Below, piece after piece: positions 40,801-55,800 of a DNA stretch of 64,000 bases. How positions within the stretch are numbered: position 1 is the first letter of the stretch; the number at the start of each line of letters is the position of its first letter. Location: NCBI RefSeq assembly GCF_028372415.1, contig NC_092878.1, positions 28,626,903-28,690,902 on the forward strand, written 5' to 3'. A program made the translations under genes and the position numbers. Under the pieces are notes generated by a model. The model was not told the DNA's origin, ran no database searches, and saw nothing but the letters and a program-made list of their open reading frames with translations. This DNA comes from Notamacropus eugenii. Its lineage: Eukaryota > Chordata > Mammalia > Diprotodontia > Macropodidae.

Positions 40801-43800
40801 ACCTCAGACACATAGTAGCAGTGTGACTGTGGGCAAGTCACTTAACCTGGTTTGCCTCAGTTTCCTCATCCAGAAAATGAGCTGGAGAAGGAAATGGCAA
40901 ATCTCTCTATCAAGGAAACCCCAAATGGGGTCACGAAGAGTCAGAAATGACTGAAAGGACTGAAAAACAGCAATCACCGTTTTTGTTCTTTGCTATTTAT
41001 TATCAAATTATTTTGTTATTTTGTTAATGGTGTGGCCATATCTAGAAAGAGAGAGAGGTCGGTAGGTATCGACAAGACTGCCCTGCAGAGTGGGCATGAA
41101 GGAGAAGGCAAAGTCAAGAATGACTTTGAGGTTGTAAAACCATATATTTAAAGCTTTGGCATGTAAATACTTAACTACGTACAAGGTCCTGAAAAGATAT
41201 TGCTTACCATTAGTAGACTGTGTTACTGTTTTGTTATTTCTATTATTTTGTAACCAAAACAAAGCTGAGGTAGTCTTGTTATAATAGTACAAACTTTATT
41301 GTTCAATATACTGCACTGACATATTGTCCAGATATAAATCTTAAGCAAAATGGCAAATGTTTAGGAGTACCACCTTAAAATTAGCACCAACAGATCCTTA
41401 TTTCCATACGATTTCCATTAAGTAAATGTGAAACCATTTCAGTAGCTGAGATTATATTTCTATTAATTCAGATGCTTCTCACCTTTCACATTGCTTTAGC
41501 TGCTCTAATAGAATTGAATACTTATCTATTTTTTTCTATGTAGGTTTTTGTAATATTTCTGCGAGGTAAGATTGTGACATCAGTAAAAGTTCCACAACTG
41601 GGAAATTTTATTCAGTAGACTAATGATCTGTGGTTAGTATTTGATGGTCTGTTATTATGAACATCGTGGTACATCTTTAAATACTTTTTTCTTAGATTCA
41701 TGCTTATAATTTAACACTAAACCCATTATTAACATATTTACAGGCAGAGTGATGACATATAACACTGAACATAAGGTCATGATAATAATAACTGATAATT
41801 ATATAGCACTTTAACATTTACAGATACTTTATATTCATTATCATGAAAACCACACTCAGCAGCTCTGTGAGGGAGGTGCCATAGGGGTGTTTATTATACC
41901 CATTTTCCAAAGAAGAAAATTCAGCCTCACCAGGGAGGCAAGGTTATTTGGCAGCAGAGACGGTCTGTAGCAGGAATCAAATCTAGGTTTTCCTGACTTC
42001 AAGTCTAGCCCTCTTTCCATTTTACTGTATACAATCTCAGATTTATACATTCCATCATTTTAGCAGTTACTATCCATTTTCTGTATCATCTATTGTACCT
42101 ACAATCTTCCTTCCTTATCTGAATTATGCTTTCCTCTGCAGCTGGGCAGATAGTCTCACTTTAACTATATTTTCTAAGCAATTTATAATTAGCTTTTAAT
42201 TGCTATAAAATGAGAAAATATAAAATGAAATTAAAAATGAAGTACAATGAAAAAGATAAAAATACAAAATGAAAGCCTTTCTCATTGATCATTTGTTCAT
42301 ATTCAGTCATGCATCATATAGAGGTGTGGTGGTGTTTTTTTTCTCTTAACCATGTTCTTTCTCTTTCTAGGCTGACCTCATGCCCAGGGGATACAGGTGC
42401 TTTGGTGCTGAAAGATGACTCAGGACATCTGAAGTTTTGCATCACAGCAAACCCATTCAGAATAGATTTGTCTTCTGAGGAAGAGCCTGTGCTGAGCATT
42501 AATTCCAAGGGTCAGCTGTATTTTGAATATTTGCAGATGCCTCCCAAACACAGGTACTTTCTCACATAGCCTTTGCAAGGTAAAGCTAGAATCTATTTAA
42601 CTGTGAATAACATTTACCTGCTTAGATCAAGTGATGGCCCTGAGTGGGACACTTGGCCTTGTTTACTAGAGTTTTTATCCCAAGGCAGTTTTTCCTTCTG
42701 CTCTTCAGTCTTTGTCCCTAACCATTTCAGTGTTCAAGAAAAAAAATCAATTCTTTTTTTTCCACACATTTTCCCCATGGGCTGTAGATTTTACTAGCAG
42801 TAGGAGTCTCTCTGAAGACTTAGTTAAAAAATATATAAAGAACTATAAAGATCCACTTTGCAGAAAATAAAAGTAAGACTGTTTGTGTGTTATCCATTCA
42901 CACATCTCTAATTACTGAGCTCTCCCAGAATGAAATCTTTATCCGAGGCAATAGCTCCAGAGGTTCTAGAGCCTCCTGGGGCCATTCTCTGTGAGAAGGC
43001 ATCAGTCTGCCTTCATCATTTTCTATCTTTCTCTACCATTTTAGCAAAACATATTGAAAAAGATTTAATTAAAGATGGGGGAAAATCAGGAGCAAAAGCT
43101 CTCTTCCAAGTCCTATGAAAAAAACAACTATGATTTTTAAAGTTAACAAGAAAAAACATGTATTTGATAGGATCTCAAAGTTGAAAGGAAATCAAGAAAA
43201 CCTAAATTTTTCAAATTTAGAACAAATAAAATAACTTTATTAATTTTTTTTAAACAGACTTTCCACAGAAAGTGAAGAAGATGTGTCCACTGATCCTCCC
43301 CAGGTAATCTGGCTTAAGCTATTTATTCCTATCTTTTTTATTTTTTTAATTCCCATCTTCTTAATAATTACCATCAAAGAACAAATATAAGGAAGTTAGG
43401 CAAATAGGTTTCTATGTGTAGATGGTACCATGATACCCTTGCATTTCTCCTTTTTGTTCCCAGGAGTCTGCTCTTATCCAAGAATACAGCACCTTCCTGG
43501 AAGGCAGAACCCCTAGGAAAAATAGGGATAATGTACTTAAGAGGTAGGATTTGAACCCAGGTCTGACTGGCTTCAAGGCCAACTTTCTGTCAACAATGAC
43601 ATGCTGCCTCTAGCCCATGTAAAGGGGCAAACTATGTAAATTATATGCTAATTACCTTCTAAATTATTACTCCTCTTGACGAACATGGCAATGCAGTGGT
43701 CAGGTGGGAGGAAAACCTGGGCCAAACAGCCTTCACATGGTCAAAGTACCAGTTGTGCCTAAGGAAAGGGATTTTTGTATTGTCATGTTAGGGCACATGA

Positions 43801-46800
43801 AAACAAGTAAGATGTCCTTGCCTTCTTAAGATAACCTGCTAACTCAGTGTTTGAGTGGGGTGGGCAGGGACCAACTGTTGGGAGTCTTTAGGAATACAGT
43901 ATTTCATAAGATATATTGTAAAGGTACTAAAGAAGACAGAGTCTCAGTCTGATGAAAGCTTTTCTTTTGAAGAAACAGTTTAGAAATGGGCACAAAAATC
44001 ATTTTAAAGAAACCTGCCTGATAATTTTTAAAAAAGAGAAAGACAGAGATGGCTGTTGCAAAATTATGCAAGATAGTAGCCTGAGTTCCAAAATTGATGC
44101 ACCTGGGCTCTGTTTACATAGGAAGTTGGGCTCATTCCCATCTTTATGAAGGCTTAGCCATGGCACAGTGTACAGAGTGTCAGTTCTGGAGTCAGAAAGA
44201 CTTATTTTCATGAGTTCAAATCTGGCCTCAGATGTTTATTAACTGTGTGACCCTGGGCAAGTCACTTCACCCTGTTTGCCTCAGTTTCCTCATTTGTAAA
44301 ATGAGTTGGGAAAGGAAATGGCAAACCACTCCAGTATCTCTGCCAAGAAAACCCTAAGGGTATCACAGAGACATGGCTGAAAACAGCTGAACAAAAAAAA
44401 CCAAACAAACAATAGCCATGGCTGCCACGAGAAGGGAGAAATATCCGTATTTAGATACCATTACTGCTTCTCCCTTCCAAAAGTACAGGGAGTGTCACAA
44501 CCAGTTTGTGAGGGAGGGTGGGGAGGCATATGATGTACTTTCAAATGTATTTACATTATTAGCATTTCCTCCATTACTCTCTTAAGTTTATACAGTTAGC
44601 AAAACAGTAAATCAAACCCTGATCTATAGTGTTTGCCTCTTTCCAAGGCATAAATAGCCACGCTTTAAATTTAACAATAGCCTCTCACAAGCTAGTATGA
44701 GCAGGCTCCAGCATGGCTCCGAATGCAGGTCTCAGTCCCTCTCATGCATGATTTCTTTCTATTTGCTTCCATAACTTTTCCTTAGAAGATCTAACCAATC
44801 TTCTGGAAACCTTGCACTAAGTCTCTAATGAGCTGAGCTCAGTCCAAATAGATTTTTTCCCCCAAGGGGTATCCCAGAAGAGAACTATATTATTTGGCCC
44901 AAAACTTACTCTCTGTAAAATTTCTAGTTTGCCACAGTAATATAAAATGAGAAGAAGGGAAAATAGTGGTTATACATTTATAAAGTACTTCACATCTTTC
45001 AAATCATTTTCGTATATTTGGCTCACGTAATATTCATCATGTCAGCTGTGGTTCCTAGATGACTCGTGATTGAAAATTTGTTTAGCATTTAGATATGATG
45101 GATCAAGTCTGTTCTTGAAAATATGCTACAAATTATACACCACTCACTTTATAGATCACTAACTTGACTTAATTATATGTTGAGGTCTTAAACGAATCAG
45201 CTTCCTAAGAGTTAAACTTGTTTTCTCAACCAAGTTTTTCTGAAATGTAAAATATGCTGTAATAATCACAGCATTTGTTATACTTTATAACATTAATTTC
45301 CATACTTTTATTTGTACAGGAAAGTCAAGATGATCTGGGTCTTTGGAAAGAGAAATTTGGCAAATTTGTGGATATCAAAGCCAATGGTAAAACCAAGATT
45401 GGTGTAGTGTTAAGATTTTCTTTACAGTATAGCACGGCATCTCTCAGGCTGCTTAGCTTCTTCAATCTTACTTCCTATTTTTCATTGGTAGGTTAATTCA
45501 TAAATCAGATAAGGAATCCTGGCATTAATTGACAGTATTTTCAGTGAATTTTTCTCATTAGAGATTAAACAAATACTCAATTCATCATTTTTGTTATGGA
45601 GCTACCAACATAGGCAAACAGGAAAGGGGCTTTCTCCAAAACAATCCCTCAGATTTTGGTCTCCTACTTCTAAACAATCCTATATAATAAGCGTTTATTA
45701 AGCACCATCCATTATCCTAGCACCATGCCAGACAATGAGGAATATAGAACTGTAAACCTCAGCCTTTACCCTCAAGGATCTCACGATCTTATATGAAAGT
45801 CAAAACGTGCTTGTATACATTGTAGAATGCTATAAGGTAGTATGTCAGTAAGTGCCAGAACCAGTGGGAAACACAGTGCTATAGGAAATCAGAGCAGAGA
45901 GAGAGAGTATCTAGGCACGTATTTTATCCCTTATTTTGTAGAATTGTTCACTTAGAAGCCTGGTACACCTCCAATGCACTCCTAAAAAATTCAGTCCTTC
46001 TTTGGAAAGCATAGCAGACACCATGACAGCCCCAGCAGTAGATTGTGTTGTCCCTTCCTAAATGAGAACTAAAGTGGACCTTGAGGCTTGGAATGAATAT
46101 GCAATTGAACGCTAATGTCCTTTAGCAGCAATACCCTGAAAAGCAAAGGGAATTGCTGTCTTTTTCTTTAGAGTTCATCCAGAATGTTAGGCATTTGCAA
46201 CTCTATTCTTATGAGAAACAGAACTAGACTAGAAATCTAGCTTTCATAATGGATTTATTGAAGAAAGCCAGTTCCAGGGTTTACCCTGGGCTCCACGCAG
46301 TACCCCCAATCCAGCGCATCTTTATCTACAGAGCAGCGCAGCCTTGCAATGTATTTAAGCCTTTAATGAGTTAGGAGAGGGAGTTTCCTCTCTTGTGAAT
46401 TCCGTATACCAATTATAGAAAAAATAGTCCTCTCTCCCTACCCAACAAGACTGCTTTGACCACTCAGAACCCTGTGCCAGGCCCTTTGCCCTTTTTACTC
46501 AGTACTTCATATGCCTGGCAAGATGGTCATTTATCTGCTTTAGTGTAAGGAATTTTAGGCATCTGCAGTAAGATGAAAGGATTATTCGGGGGGGGGGGAG
46601 TGGTAAGGGAGGCAGGAAAGACTTCCAGGCACCCCAAAATAGTGATTTTCTGACCCTGGCAAGTCACTTATCCCTGTTTGCCTTGGTTTCCTCGTCTGTA
46701 AAATGACCTGGAGAAGGAAATGGCAAACCCCTCCAGTAACTTTGCCAAGAAAACCCAAAATGGGGTCATGAAGAGTCAGGCACAACTGAAAAACAACTTG

Positions 46801-49800
46801 ACAACTACAACATTTTATCTAGACCCACCTCAACAATAATTGATCATAATGATTACTCTGATGTCTTACTAAATATAGTCATTATACCCAGCGTACTAAG
46901 ACAGAGGAATATATATATCTTTAAAACATTTCTATCCAAAAGATTCAAAACAAGAAGTTTATTTCTCAAAGGATTATTGGTTAGCATCATTCTGTGACTA
47001 GGACCATGTCTTCTTCATTTACCTTTCTTGCTGCATCGTAGGTACTCAAAAAGGGTGTAATGAATGAATGGATGACCAATTTAGGACAAGAAGAGAGGTC
47101 TTACGGTTTCTAAGGTTAGGGCACTTGATTGTAGTTGTCTTTCAGTCATGTCTGCCCTTTTGAGACCCCATTTGGGGTTTTCTTGGCAGAGATACTGGAG
47201 TGGTTTGCCATTTCCTTCTCCAACTCATTTGACAGATGAGGAAACTGAGGCAAACAGGGATAAGTGACTTGCCCAGGGTCACACAACTAGAAAGTGTCTG
47301 AGGCCAGATTTGAGCTTAGGAACATGAGTCTTCCTGACTTTCTGTCTACTTCACCATCTAGCTGCCCACAACACTGTTCAGCTTCTCCTTCTTTCCCATG
47401 AGCTAGAGATCAATCAGGAGCCGAGCTCAGCCTCCAGGTTTGAATGACTTGCCCAGGGTCACACAGCTACTCCGTGTCTGAGGCTGGATTTGAACTCTTA
47501 AAGAGGAGTTTTCCTGACTTCAGGCCTGCCCTGTATGCGCTGCAGCATCTAGTTGCCCTTGAGCTTGTTATTAAATAATATGAGGTTACTCTATCACAGA
47601 CCTCTGACCATTGACAAGACTGCCGCATCTTTCATGTGACAACTGTGAATCTGCTGTTTTCATTTTTATTAAGTTACTTTGTTTTTTACATCACTTTCAT
47701 TTCCAAATATATTTTCTCTCTTCTCTACCCAGAGAGCCATCGTTTATGACATAATAAAAAAAGAGGGGAAAAAACAATTCATCAAAACTAACCAACACGT
47801 CAGCCGAGTCTGACAGTCTAGACATTATCACTCCACATCCATAGTCCTTTACCTCTGTAAAGAAGGGGAGGGGGTGCGTTTTCTCATCCATAGGGCTAAG
47901 GTCATCATAATTACAGAACACTCACTTCCATTTTGTTGTTGTCATTCTTTTTTTTAATTTTTCTTGTTATCCTTGTGCTTATTATTTCCCTGGTTCAGCT
48001 TACTGTGTGTTAGTTTTAAAATGTGCTGTTGAGAGGAACAACTCATTCAGGGTTTTGTTTCTCCAGGCCCCAGCTCCATAGGCCTTGACTTCTCCTTGCA
48101 TGGTTTCGAGCACCTCTATGGGATACCACAGCACGCAGAGACCCATCAGCTCAAGAACACTGGGTAAAGTGAAGGCAAGAATTTCTCTGGTTTGGGAAGA
48201 ATTCTCAAGAGTAGGACTTATTTAAGATTTCTGAACCAGTGCTAACATAAATGTAGCCTTTCTATCTCCCACTCCACCATCTCTCTCTCTCCCCTCCACT
48301 TTTGCCTGGGGGACACTTAAATCAACACTGAAACCTAAGAGAAATCTATTGCTTGGCCATCTAACTCCCTTGAATGGCCTTCTAAAATAAAACACACTGT
48401 CAGGACAGGAGACTTAGTCTAAGAACAAGTCAGAAAGGAGACTAAAGATGTGATTGCTCCAAATGAACAACATTGGTAAATGGATGATAAAGAAAACAGA
48501 GCCTTTATGGTAACTAGACAGTTAACCAGGTATCTGGGTAGAGATAGAGTCTCACAGGCTGTCCAGCCCAGGACATATTGATTATTTGGTATATTGTGAT
48601 GCAGACACCAAAAGTCTTAGACAAGGTTCTTTAAACAATTAAGATTTTTTTTTTAAACCATAAAGACTAAAAATTCTTTAAACAAGACTCCTCTGACCCA
48701 CTTAGAACCCTGTCTTAGAATGAGAATGTCATTTTGCATTCAGAACTTCATCTCCCTGGCAAGGGGGTCGTTTATCTGCTTTGGCCTATGGATGATCATT
48801 CACTAATCAAAAGTTTGTTGTATAATGAAAACAGACACTATATTTGGAGTCAGAAAAATTGAAGTACAGCTCTGGTTCTGTCACCTACTAGCTGTGCGAC
48901 CTTAGGCAAGCCAATTAACTTTCAGGAGCCTCAGTTTTCTCATTTGTTAAATGGGGTTCCTTTCAGAGGTTTGCTTGAAGGTCAGAGGAGATATCTGTAA
49001 ACTGTAAAGCTACCACTGTTACTGGTTAAATATCTGTCATTCACCTGCAGGGTACTTAGCCAAATGTCAGGTGCCGTGACAGATGCAAAGAATTGTTCAA
49101 CACTGTCTTTGCTCTCAAGAAATTTATTATCTAGCTACAAGACATATGTACATACATACATATGTATGTATATGTCATATATACGCAGAGATATATAGAC
49201 ATATATACACAAATACATATGTGTATAGATGTGTGCGTGTATATATATGTACAGATAGATGCCTTCGTGTATATGTGTGTTTAGGTGTGTATGTGTATTT
49301 AACGCCCAGAGTATTTACCATTTATAACATGATTTAGCACTTATCGTTACTGCTTTGTCTTGTAAGTTACCTTTTCTCCTCTCCCTCCCTCTCTTTCTCT
49401 CTCTCCATATATATGTAAGTGTGTGCATGTATATGTGTATATGTATGTGTATATATATTTTCGAATATATCATATATCTAAAATTAATATAATAATATAA
49501 TGAGAGAGAAGGCAATTTCTGAGATAAGGCAGTAATGAGAGGGGCCAAATCAGTGTTATATATGGTGAATGCTCTAGGCATTTAGAGGAAGAGATCCTTT
49601 ATACTGGTAGTAATAAGGTAGACTTCCATAAAGAAAGTGAGTTTTGATTTAGGCATTAAAATGTGGGTAACTTGGGTGGGAACTGGGGACATTCCATTCA
49701 TCACTAATAAATCTATGACTATGTTTGTTTATTTCAGTGATTCAGAGGCATACCGACTTTACAACCTGGATGTCTATGGGTATAAGCTACATGACAAACT

Positions 49801-52800
49801 GGGTATTTATGGTTCTATACCCTATCTCCTAGCACACAAACTAGATAGAACTGTAGGAATTTTCTGGCTGAATGCCTCAGAAACGCTGGTGGAAATCAAC
49901 TCACAGCCTGTGGTAGAAGTAAGTTTTGGATAATGACTCCCTTTGAGGTTTGTTAAGTAATGCTCATTATGATAATAGCTAGCATTTTAAGTCCTGCAAG
50001 ACACTTTACATGCATTATCTCATTCGATCCTCACAGCAGCATTATCTCATTCGATCCTAACAACATCTATGATGTAGATGTTGTTATCCCCATTTTACAG
50101 ATGAAGAAACTGAGGTTGAAAGCAGTTAAATGACTTGGCCAGAGACACATAGGTAGTAGTATCTGAGGCTAGATTTTTACTCAAGTCTTCTTGACCTCAA
50201 GACCAGCATTCTGTCTTCTATGTCACCTAGCTTTTAAATAACGTAAAATTATTTCTCTATAGTAGCAGCAATTGTCATTGTAGTGGCAACTATTAATGCT
50301 TCCTCATATATACTCAACTGAGGCAGTAAAAGAGGGATTGGAGGAGGGGGGATAACCTTTTTTTATGTCATGCACCCCTTTGGCAGTCTGGTGAAGCCTA
50401 TGGACCTGTTGTAGGAATAATGTTTTAAAATACATAAAATAAAATACTTGGTATACAAAGGAAAACAATTATATTGAAACACCCTGATCAACATGCTTTA
50501 AAAAAATAACCAATTTCCAAACATCAGAAGCCTTGGATTTAGAGACTAGTGTAAAAATGTTCATGGTACCCATTAAAGAAGCTGACAATTGCTTAGATTC
50601 GTCTTGCCTTGTCCATCCTGATTGATTTGTACTTTTTAAAAGATGGTTGAGAAAAACTTTTCAGAGTTTCTCATCGTTCCTTTTCCAGCATGCGTTGTCT
50701 CCAAAAGGCTCGGTTTTGGCAAAGCAGAAAGTCAAGGTTCGAACTGATGTGCGTTGGATGTCAGAGAGTGGAATCATTGATGTTTTCCTACTCATGGGAC
50801 CAACCCCTGCTGCAGTCTTCAAACAGTACTCGATACTTACAGGTACTTGGATAAACTAGTGATGACCTCCAATTCATTTACATTGCTGGAGAGATGGCCA
50901 ATAATCTTTCTTCCTCTTTCCGCTAGCAAATGTAACATTTATGAATGATCGTTTTTTTGTCTTTTTCAGTCATGTGCTATTCTTTTTGACCCATTTTGGC
51001 TTTTCTTGGCAAAGATAATGAAGTGGTTTGCCATTTTCTTGTTCAACTTATTTTACACATGAGGAAACTGAGGCAAAGAGGATTAAGCCCAGGGTCACAC
51101 AGCTAGAACGTGTCTGAGACTGGATTTGAACTCAGGTCTTCCTGACTCCAGGCCCTGCTCTGTATGGATTATGCCACCTTGCTGCCCATGAATTACCATA
51201 CAGAGTGTATAAAAGACATAATCCCACCCTTTAAGGAGTTATCATTCTCTCCTGTAGTGGGCCTTGGCCTTATTCAGCTAGGTTAAAAGTTGTCTTGGAC
51301 CTCTGGCCCTGCTTCAATCCCTAATCCCTAAAAATCCCCCGACTTTTGATGTTCTTTTAGCTACTAGACTTACTCTGATGTTTTCCCAAATGATCATCAT
51401 CCCAACTTTGCTTTCATTACAATCTTCATTGAAATGTACCTTCATACCAGGAAGGTTACACTTATTGACATTTAAATATGTGAGTGATTAATATTGAATT
51501 ATTAGTCTATATTAGTTTAATAGGTTCATTAGTAAACCAATATATCCCTTCTTCCCCTTTTTTAAATTAGTGTTTTTTGTTTTTGGAGGAAATTGGGGTC
51601 ATACAGCCTGTCGTTGTCTGAGGCCAGATACGAACTCTTGACTTCTGACTCCGGGCCGGTGCTCTATCCACTGTGCCACCTAGCTGCTGCTACTTTCCAT
51701 GTTTAATGAGGGTAAATTAAGTCCCAGATAATAAGCAACTTGCCCAACAGAATCAAGTCAGTGTGGAACTCATCCTGTATTCAGTGTCTAGATTAGATTG
51801 GAAGGAGGTAATGAAACACAATAGTGATATTTTTGAGGGAACATAAGTAATATCTGTTGGTGTTAGGATAAATGTCTTGAGACCTTTTCCTATTCTTTGA
51901 TCTAGTAAATATTAATTTGGCCAAATATTTTTAGAAAAGAAATAGAACACTTATAAAAGGTCATAGGAAAAAAATACAAACATGATACACCCTGAGCTCC
52001 CTTGTGTCAAGCACAAAATTCTGGTGTCCACTTGTGGGCAGAGGTAAAAAATGAGGAATGGAGTCAAGCTAATATAATTCAGAAAGGCCGCCCTAGATTG
52101 GGTATGGTCTTGGTTTCCATCTTCGTTTGCCCAGTGGGGAGGTATGTTATGTGTGGATTGTAAGGTCTATACCATACCATAGTGGTGGCTATAAGCTGTA
52201 ACCCTGGACTATCCCACATGTATGAATAGCCCTCTGTACTACAAGAGGAGACCCAGGACCACATGCTCTGGGTGCCACAGCCACCACACTACTTTCTGGC
52301 CTCAACCAGATTTTTCTTTGCACTCACTCTGCCAACTCTCAATACACATTTTTTGCCCTCCAGGTATAGGCCAGTTCATCCTAGGGTACATTAAGCCACT
52401 TCCAGTTATCTGGCCGTCTTCAGTATTCCAGCAAAAAGTGCAGCTTCTGTCTACTGTTGCTCAGTTTAGTTGTTTTCAGTAACTTGGCCCTTTTGGAATT
52501 CCCTATGCTCAATACCAGCTGCTGCCTGAACCCTCTTGTACTCTAAAACAGAGCTTCTTCAACTTTTTGTGGTTGGTAGTGTTCATTGCCCTTAGGACAT
52601 ACCTAGTGCAAGGTATGAATGCTTTGTGCTCAGAACCAAGGCAGCAGTGAATCACATGATACATCAGGGTCAAGTGCTGCCAGAAACACCTCAGATTTAT
52701 TACACATTTGATTTTTAATTAATTTTTGGTCGTTATGCATTCAGAAACCTCTTCCTCTTGCCAAATTTGGGCAAATTTGGCCCCATATGGGGTCACGACC

Positions 52801-55800
52801 CACAGTTTAAGAAGTGTTCCTCTAAAACCCCCTAGTCTTAAGACTTTACTGATAGCTTAGCAGCAGGATGCTTCTTCACAAAGCAAGAAGAGCCTTCGTT
52901 CAACTTCTATCGTTGCCTTTCTTAGATAGCTTCAAGTTTAGATTATTCAATTCTAAAGAGATTTCATCTGGAAATTAAAAGGCAAATAACTGCATACATG
53001 TGTGGTGAATACATTAAAATATCATTAATATATAATTATGTATTGTGTAATTATATGGAAGACAAATATATCATACATATGTATATACATATATATGTAT
53101 CTACAAATATACACAGTTGCATAGGTATGCACATATTGTGCCTGTATGCTCAAAATCTCAAATGAATTTGTGATGTCATTAATACGGTGATTGACTTCAG
53201 TGATACAGATCCCAAGCCATCCATGCTCACCTATCCTGTAGGACTCTTGTTCATGGCCTCCCATAAGGTTTGCCACAGGGGCCTGCCCAGAGTGCTGGTA
53301 GCCTCCTTACTTGAGCATGTGGACTCCCTGTGTGTGTAGATAAAACCAGCAGGTAAGGTTGAGCATCAGACTTTCATTCTCATAGCGCCTCATGCACACA
53401 GGTGCTTGGTAATTATTTTTTGAGGTTGATGATTATATTTCTTGACTTGATTGTTATAACAGGTACCCAAGCCCTGCCTCCACTCTTCTCCTTGGGCTAC
53501 CATCAGTGTCGTTGGAACTACGATGATGAACAAGATGTCAAGGCTGTGGATGCCGGGTTTGATGACCATGACATCCCTTACGATGTCATATGGCTTGATA
53601 TAGAACACACCGAGGGCAAACGCTACTTCACATGGGACAAAAAGAAATTTCCAGATCCTAAGAGAATGCAAGAGTTGATCAAGAGCAAAAAACGCAAGGT
53701 AAGCAAAACCAGTTTTTCATACCTCTTTTAAATTCTGTGACATGCTTTTAAAAAATTTAAATTAAAAAAATTTAATTTTTAAATTTAAACTTTTTTAAGT
53801 TTTCAATTTACACATATCATGGGGAAAAACACACAGAGACAAAAATTGTCAAAGAAGGAAGGAGCGATAAGTTTCAGTAAAAAATATTAAAACTGATAAC
53901 AAAGAGAAAGACCAAGAAAATAAGAAGGAAAAAAGGAATGGTGAAGAGGAAATCATCTTCCACTAGACGAGGTCCTAAGATCCTCAAGGATTCTAACTCC
54001 TCTGTTTTTAAAACTGCTTCCCTGGTGGAGGTCAGCTCCCTCTTTCAGCCAGGAAAGCTGAAAAAGGACGTTAGGGGAGTGGTAGGGCAGTTATCAGATA
54101 CTGCTGCCCTGCTAATTGAGATAAAGGGGAGAGGAAATGAGAAGAGATGGCGGGGAAAGTAGACTGAGAAGGAGAGAGGAATCATAGTTTTACAGAATGC
54201 TTCTTCAAATCAGACTTGTGGCAGGTACTGTTTTTCCATTATGTTGTTGCTGAGTTGTTTCGATCAGGTCCAGCTCTTTGTGACTCCATTTGGGGTTTTC
54301 TTGGCAGAGATACTGGAGTGGTTTGCCATTTCCTTCTCCAACTCATTTTATAGATGAGGAAACGAGGCAAGCAAGCTTATGTGACTTGCCCAAGGTCACA
54401 CAGTTAGTAAATGTCTGAAGCTGGATTTGAACTCAGGTCCTTCTGATTCCAGGCCCAGTGCCTCCTAGCTGCCCCTATTATTCCATTATATAAATAAGGA
54501 AACTGAGGCTCAGAGAGCTGGAATGTCAAACCCAAGGTTACAAAGTTAGTAAATATAAAAGCTAAGCCTCTAATCTAGGTCCTCTGATTTCCAGTTCAGC
54601 CCTAAATATGCAACAAACCCCTAAGCCCTCTCTGCCCTCCCCTCTCCCCCAGCCCCCTGTGGATTAATTATCTTTTTATTTTTAGCCTGCTGTTTTGACC
54701 TCTGCCAGGAAGCTTTCCAGAGCGACCTCTGCTTGTTCTGTCCACTGTGCTTGGCACCCCCACAACACTCATATTGTTACTGCTTAGTCAGTCAATCATG
54801 TCCAACTTTTCATGACCCCACAGACCATCGTGTCCATGGGGTTTTCTTGGCAAAGATTCTGGAGTGGTTTGCCATTTCCTTCTCCGGTGGAGAAGTTTGT
54901 CATTGTAATGAAAACTACATTAATAATTATTCAAATGTATATTGTTTAATTTTCAGAGACTAAAAAAAAATCAGGTTTGAAAAAGCCTCAACTAAAACTA
55001 GCTAAATAAATTTTGGTTCAGTAGAAATCTGGAAGCACAAGGCAAGACCTGTTGTGTTCCACTGCCTTGGTTGCATCAACATCGAACGGGTGGAGTTTTA
55101 GAGTGAAGCAGCAGGTACATTCAGAGATGACATGGTGCCAGATTTGCAGAGTGGGGTGGGAGGCAGGGGGCCTGGATGGGCTTGTAGCCAGGCCCTGATT
55201 CTTACTAGCTCTGGGCTTTGGAGCCGGTCATTTTATCTTTCCGAACTTCCATTTCTTCATATGTAAAATGGGGGTAAAGATATTTGTATTGACTACCCCA
55301 CAGGAAGTACTATGTACTCGTCAGTTTTTATCACCCCATACTTCCAACTCATGGTCCTGTCATTGATTGGGAAAGAAAGGACAGCTAGAAGTAACTGGTT
55401 TTCATCTCCCAGATAAAGAAATGATCAACTGATTGCAATAAAGGGTCAGGTATAACTTCTGAAAATCTTCCACTGGGTAAAAACTGGGAAGAAAGAGGGG
55501 CCATTTCCAAACGACCACAGCAAGCACAGAGACCCTCAGGAAGACTGGACATATATTAGTAAGCTTCCTAACTAGTTTTACTGTAGGTGTATGAAGGAAC
55601 AACAGACCTCCTTAACCTGTTTAGCCAACACCAAATAAAAAATAAAACAGAAAAAAGAAGTTGTCCGTGAAGCCACAAATCTATTATATAGTGCTTACTT
55701 TTCCTTTTAAGTGTATCATAAAGTCAGCATGTAACTTTCAAAGCTGCCCTGTTTCTCTGTGTTTCTTTCCTTCTGGTCTTTCTGTGCATGAAAAATAAAT

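Larger units (their letters stand above)
38042..42370. other. GANC intron 4
   Basis: 4.3 kb. SINEs at 38250 and 40726, a CA tract near 39390, an L2 broken by a small hAT remnant (40340-40595), and a reversed MIR (41800-42030). The segment 39780-40330 looks compositionally different, has a 10-bp hairpin at 40131-40153, and could not be assigned. Confidence 0.5.
45387..48066. other. GANC intron 7
   Basis: 2.7 kb with an old repeat (45690-45900), a G8-plus run near 46590, a MAR1 SINE (46615-46805), an L2 end (46985-47090) and two reversed SINEs (47115-47375, 47385-47565). Confidence 0.55.
48164..49737. other. GANC intron 8
   Basis: 1.6 kb with a MIR (48825-49005), TG/TA microsatellites (49130-49310, 49375-49470) and otherwise unremarkable sequence. 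Confidence 0.55.
50843..53462. other. GANC intron 10
   Basis: 2.6 kb with two reversed SINEs and an intact small hAT element (52549-52819). 51700-52540 and 52830-53460 hold nothing that I could assign apart from a TA/CA-rich patch near 53070-53110. Confidence 0.55.

Noticed and set aside
46582-46785. Open frames inside SINE copies, here and near 492-1009, 40641, 43999 and 54733
   Set aside because: The repeated peptides (such as [11 protein letters not shown] types) are SINE translations, not genes.
49083-49337. Open frame rich in Tyr/Ile/His
   Set aside because: Translation of TA/TG/CA microsatellite sequence.
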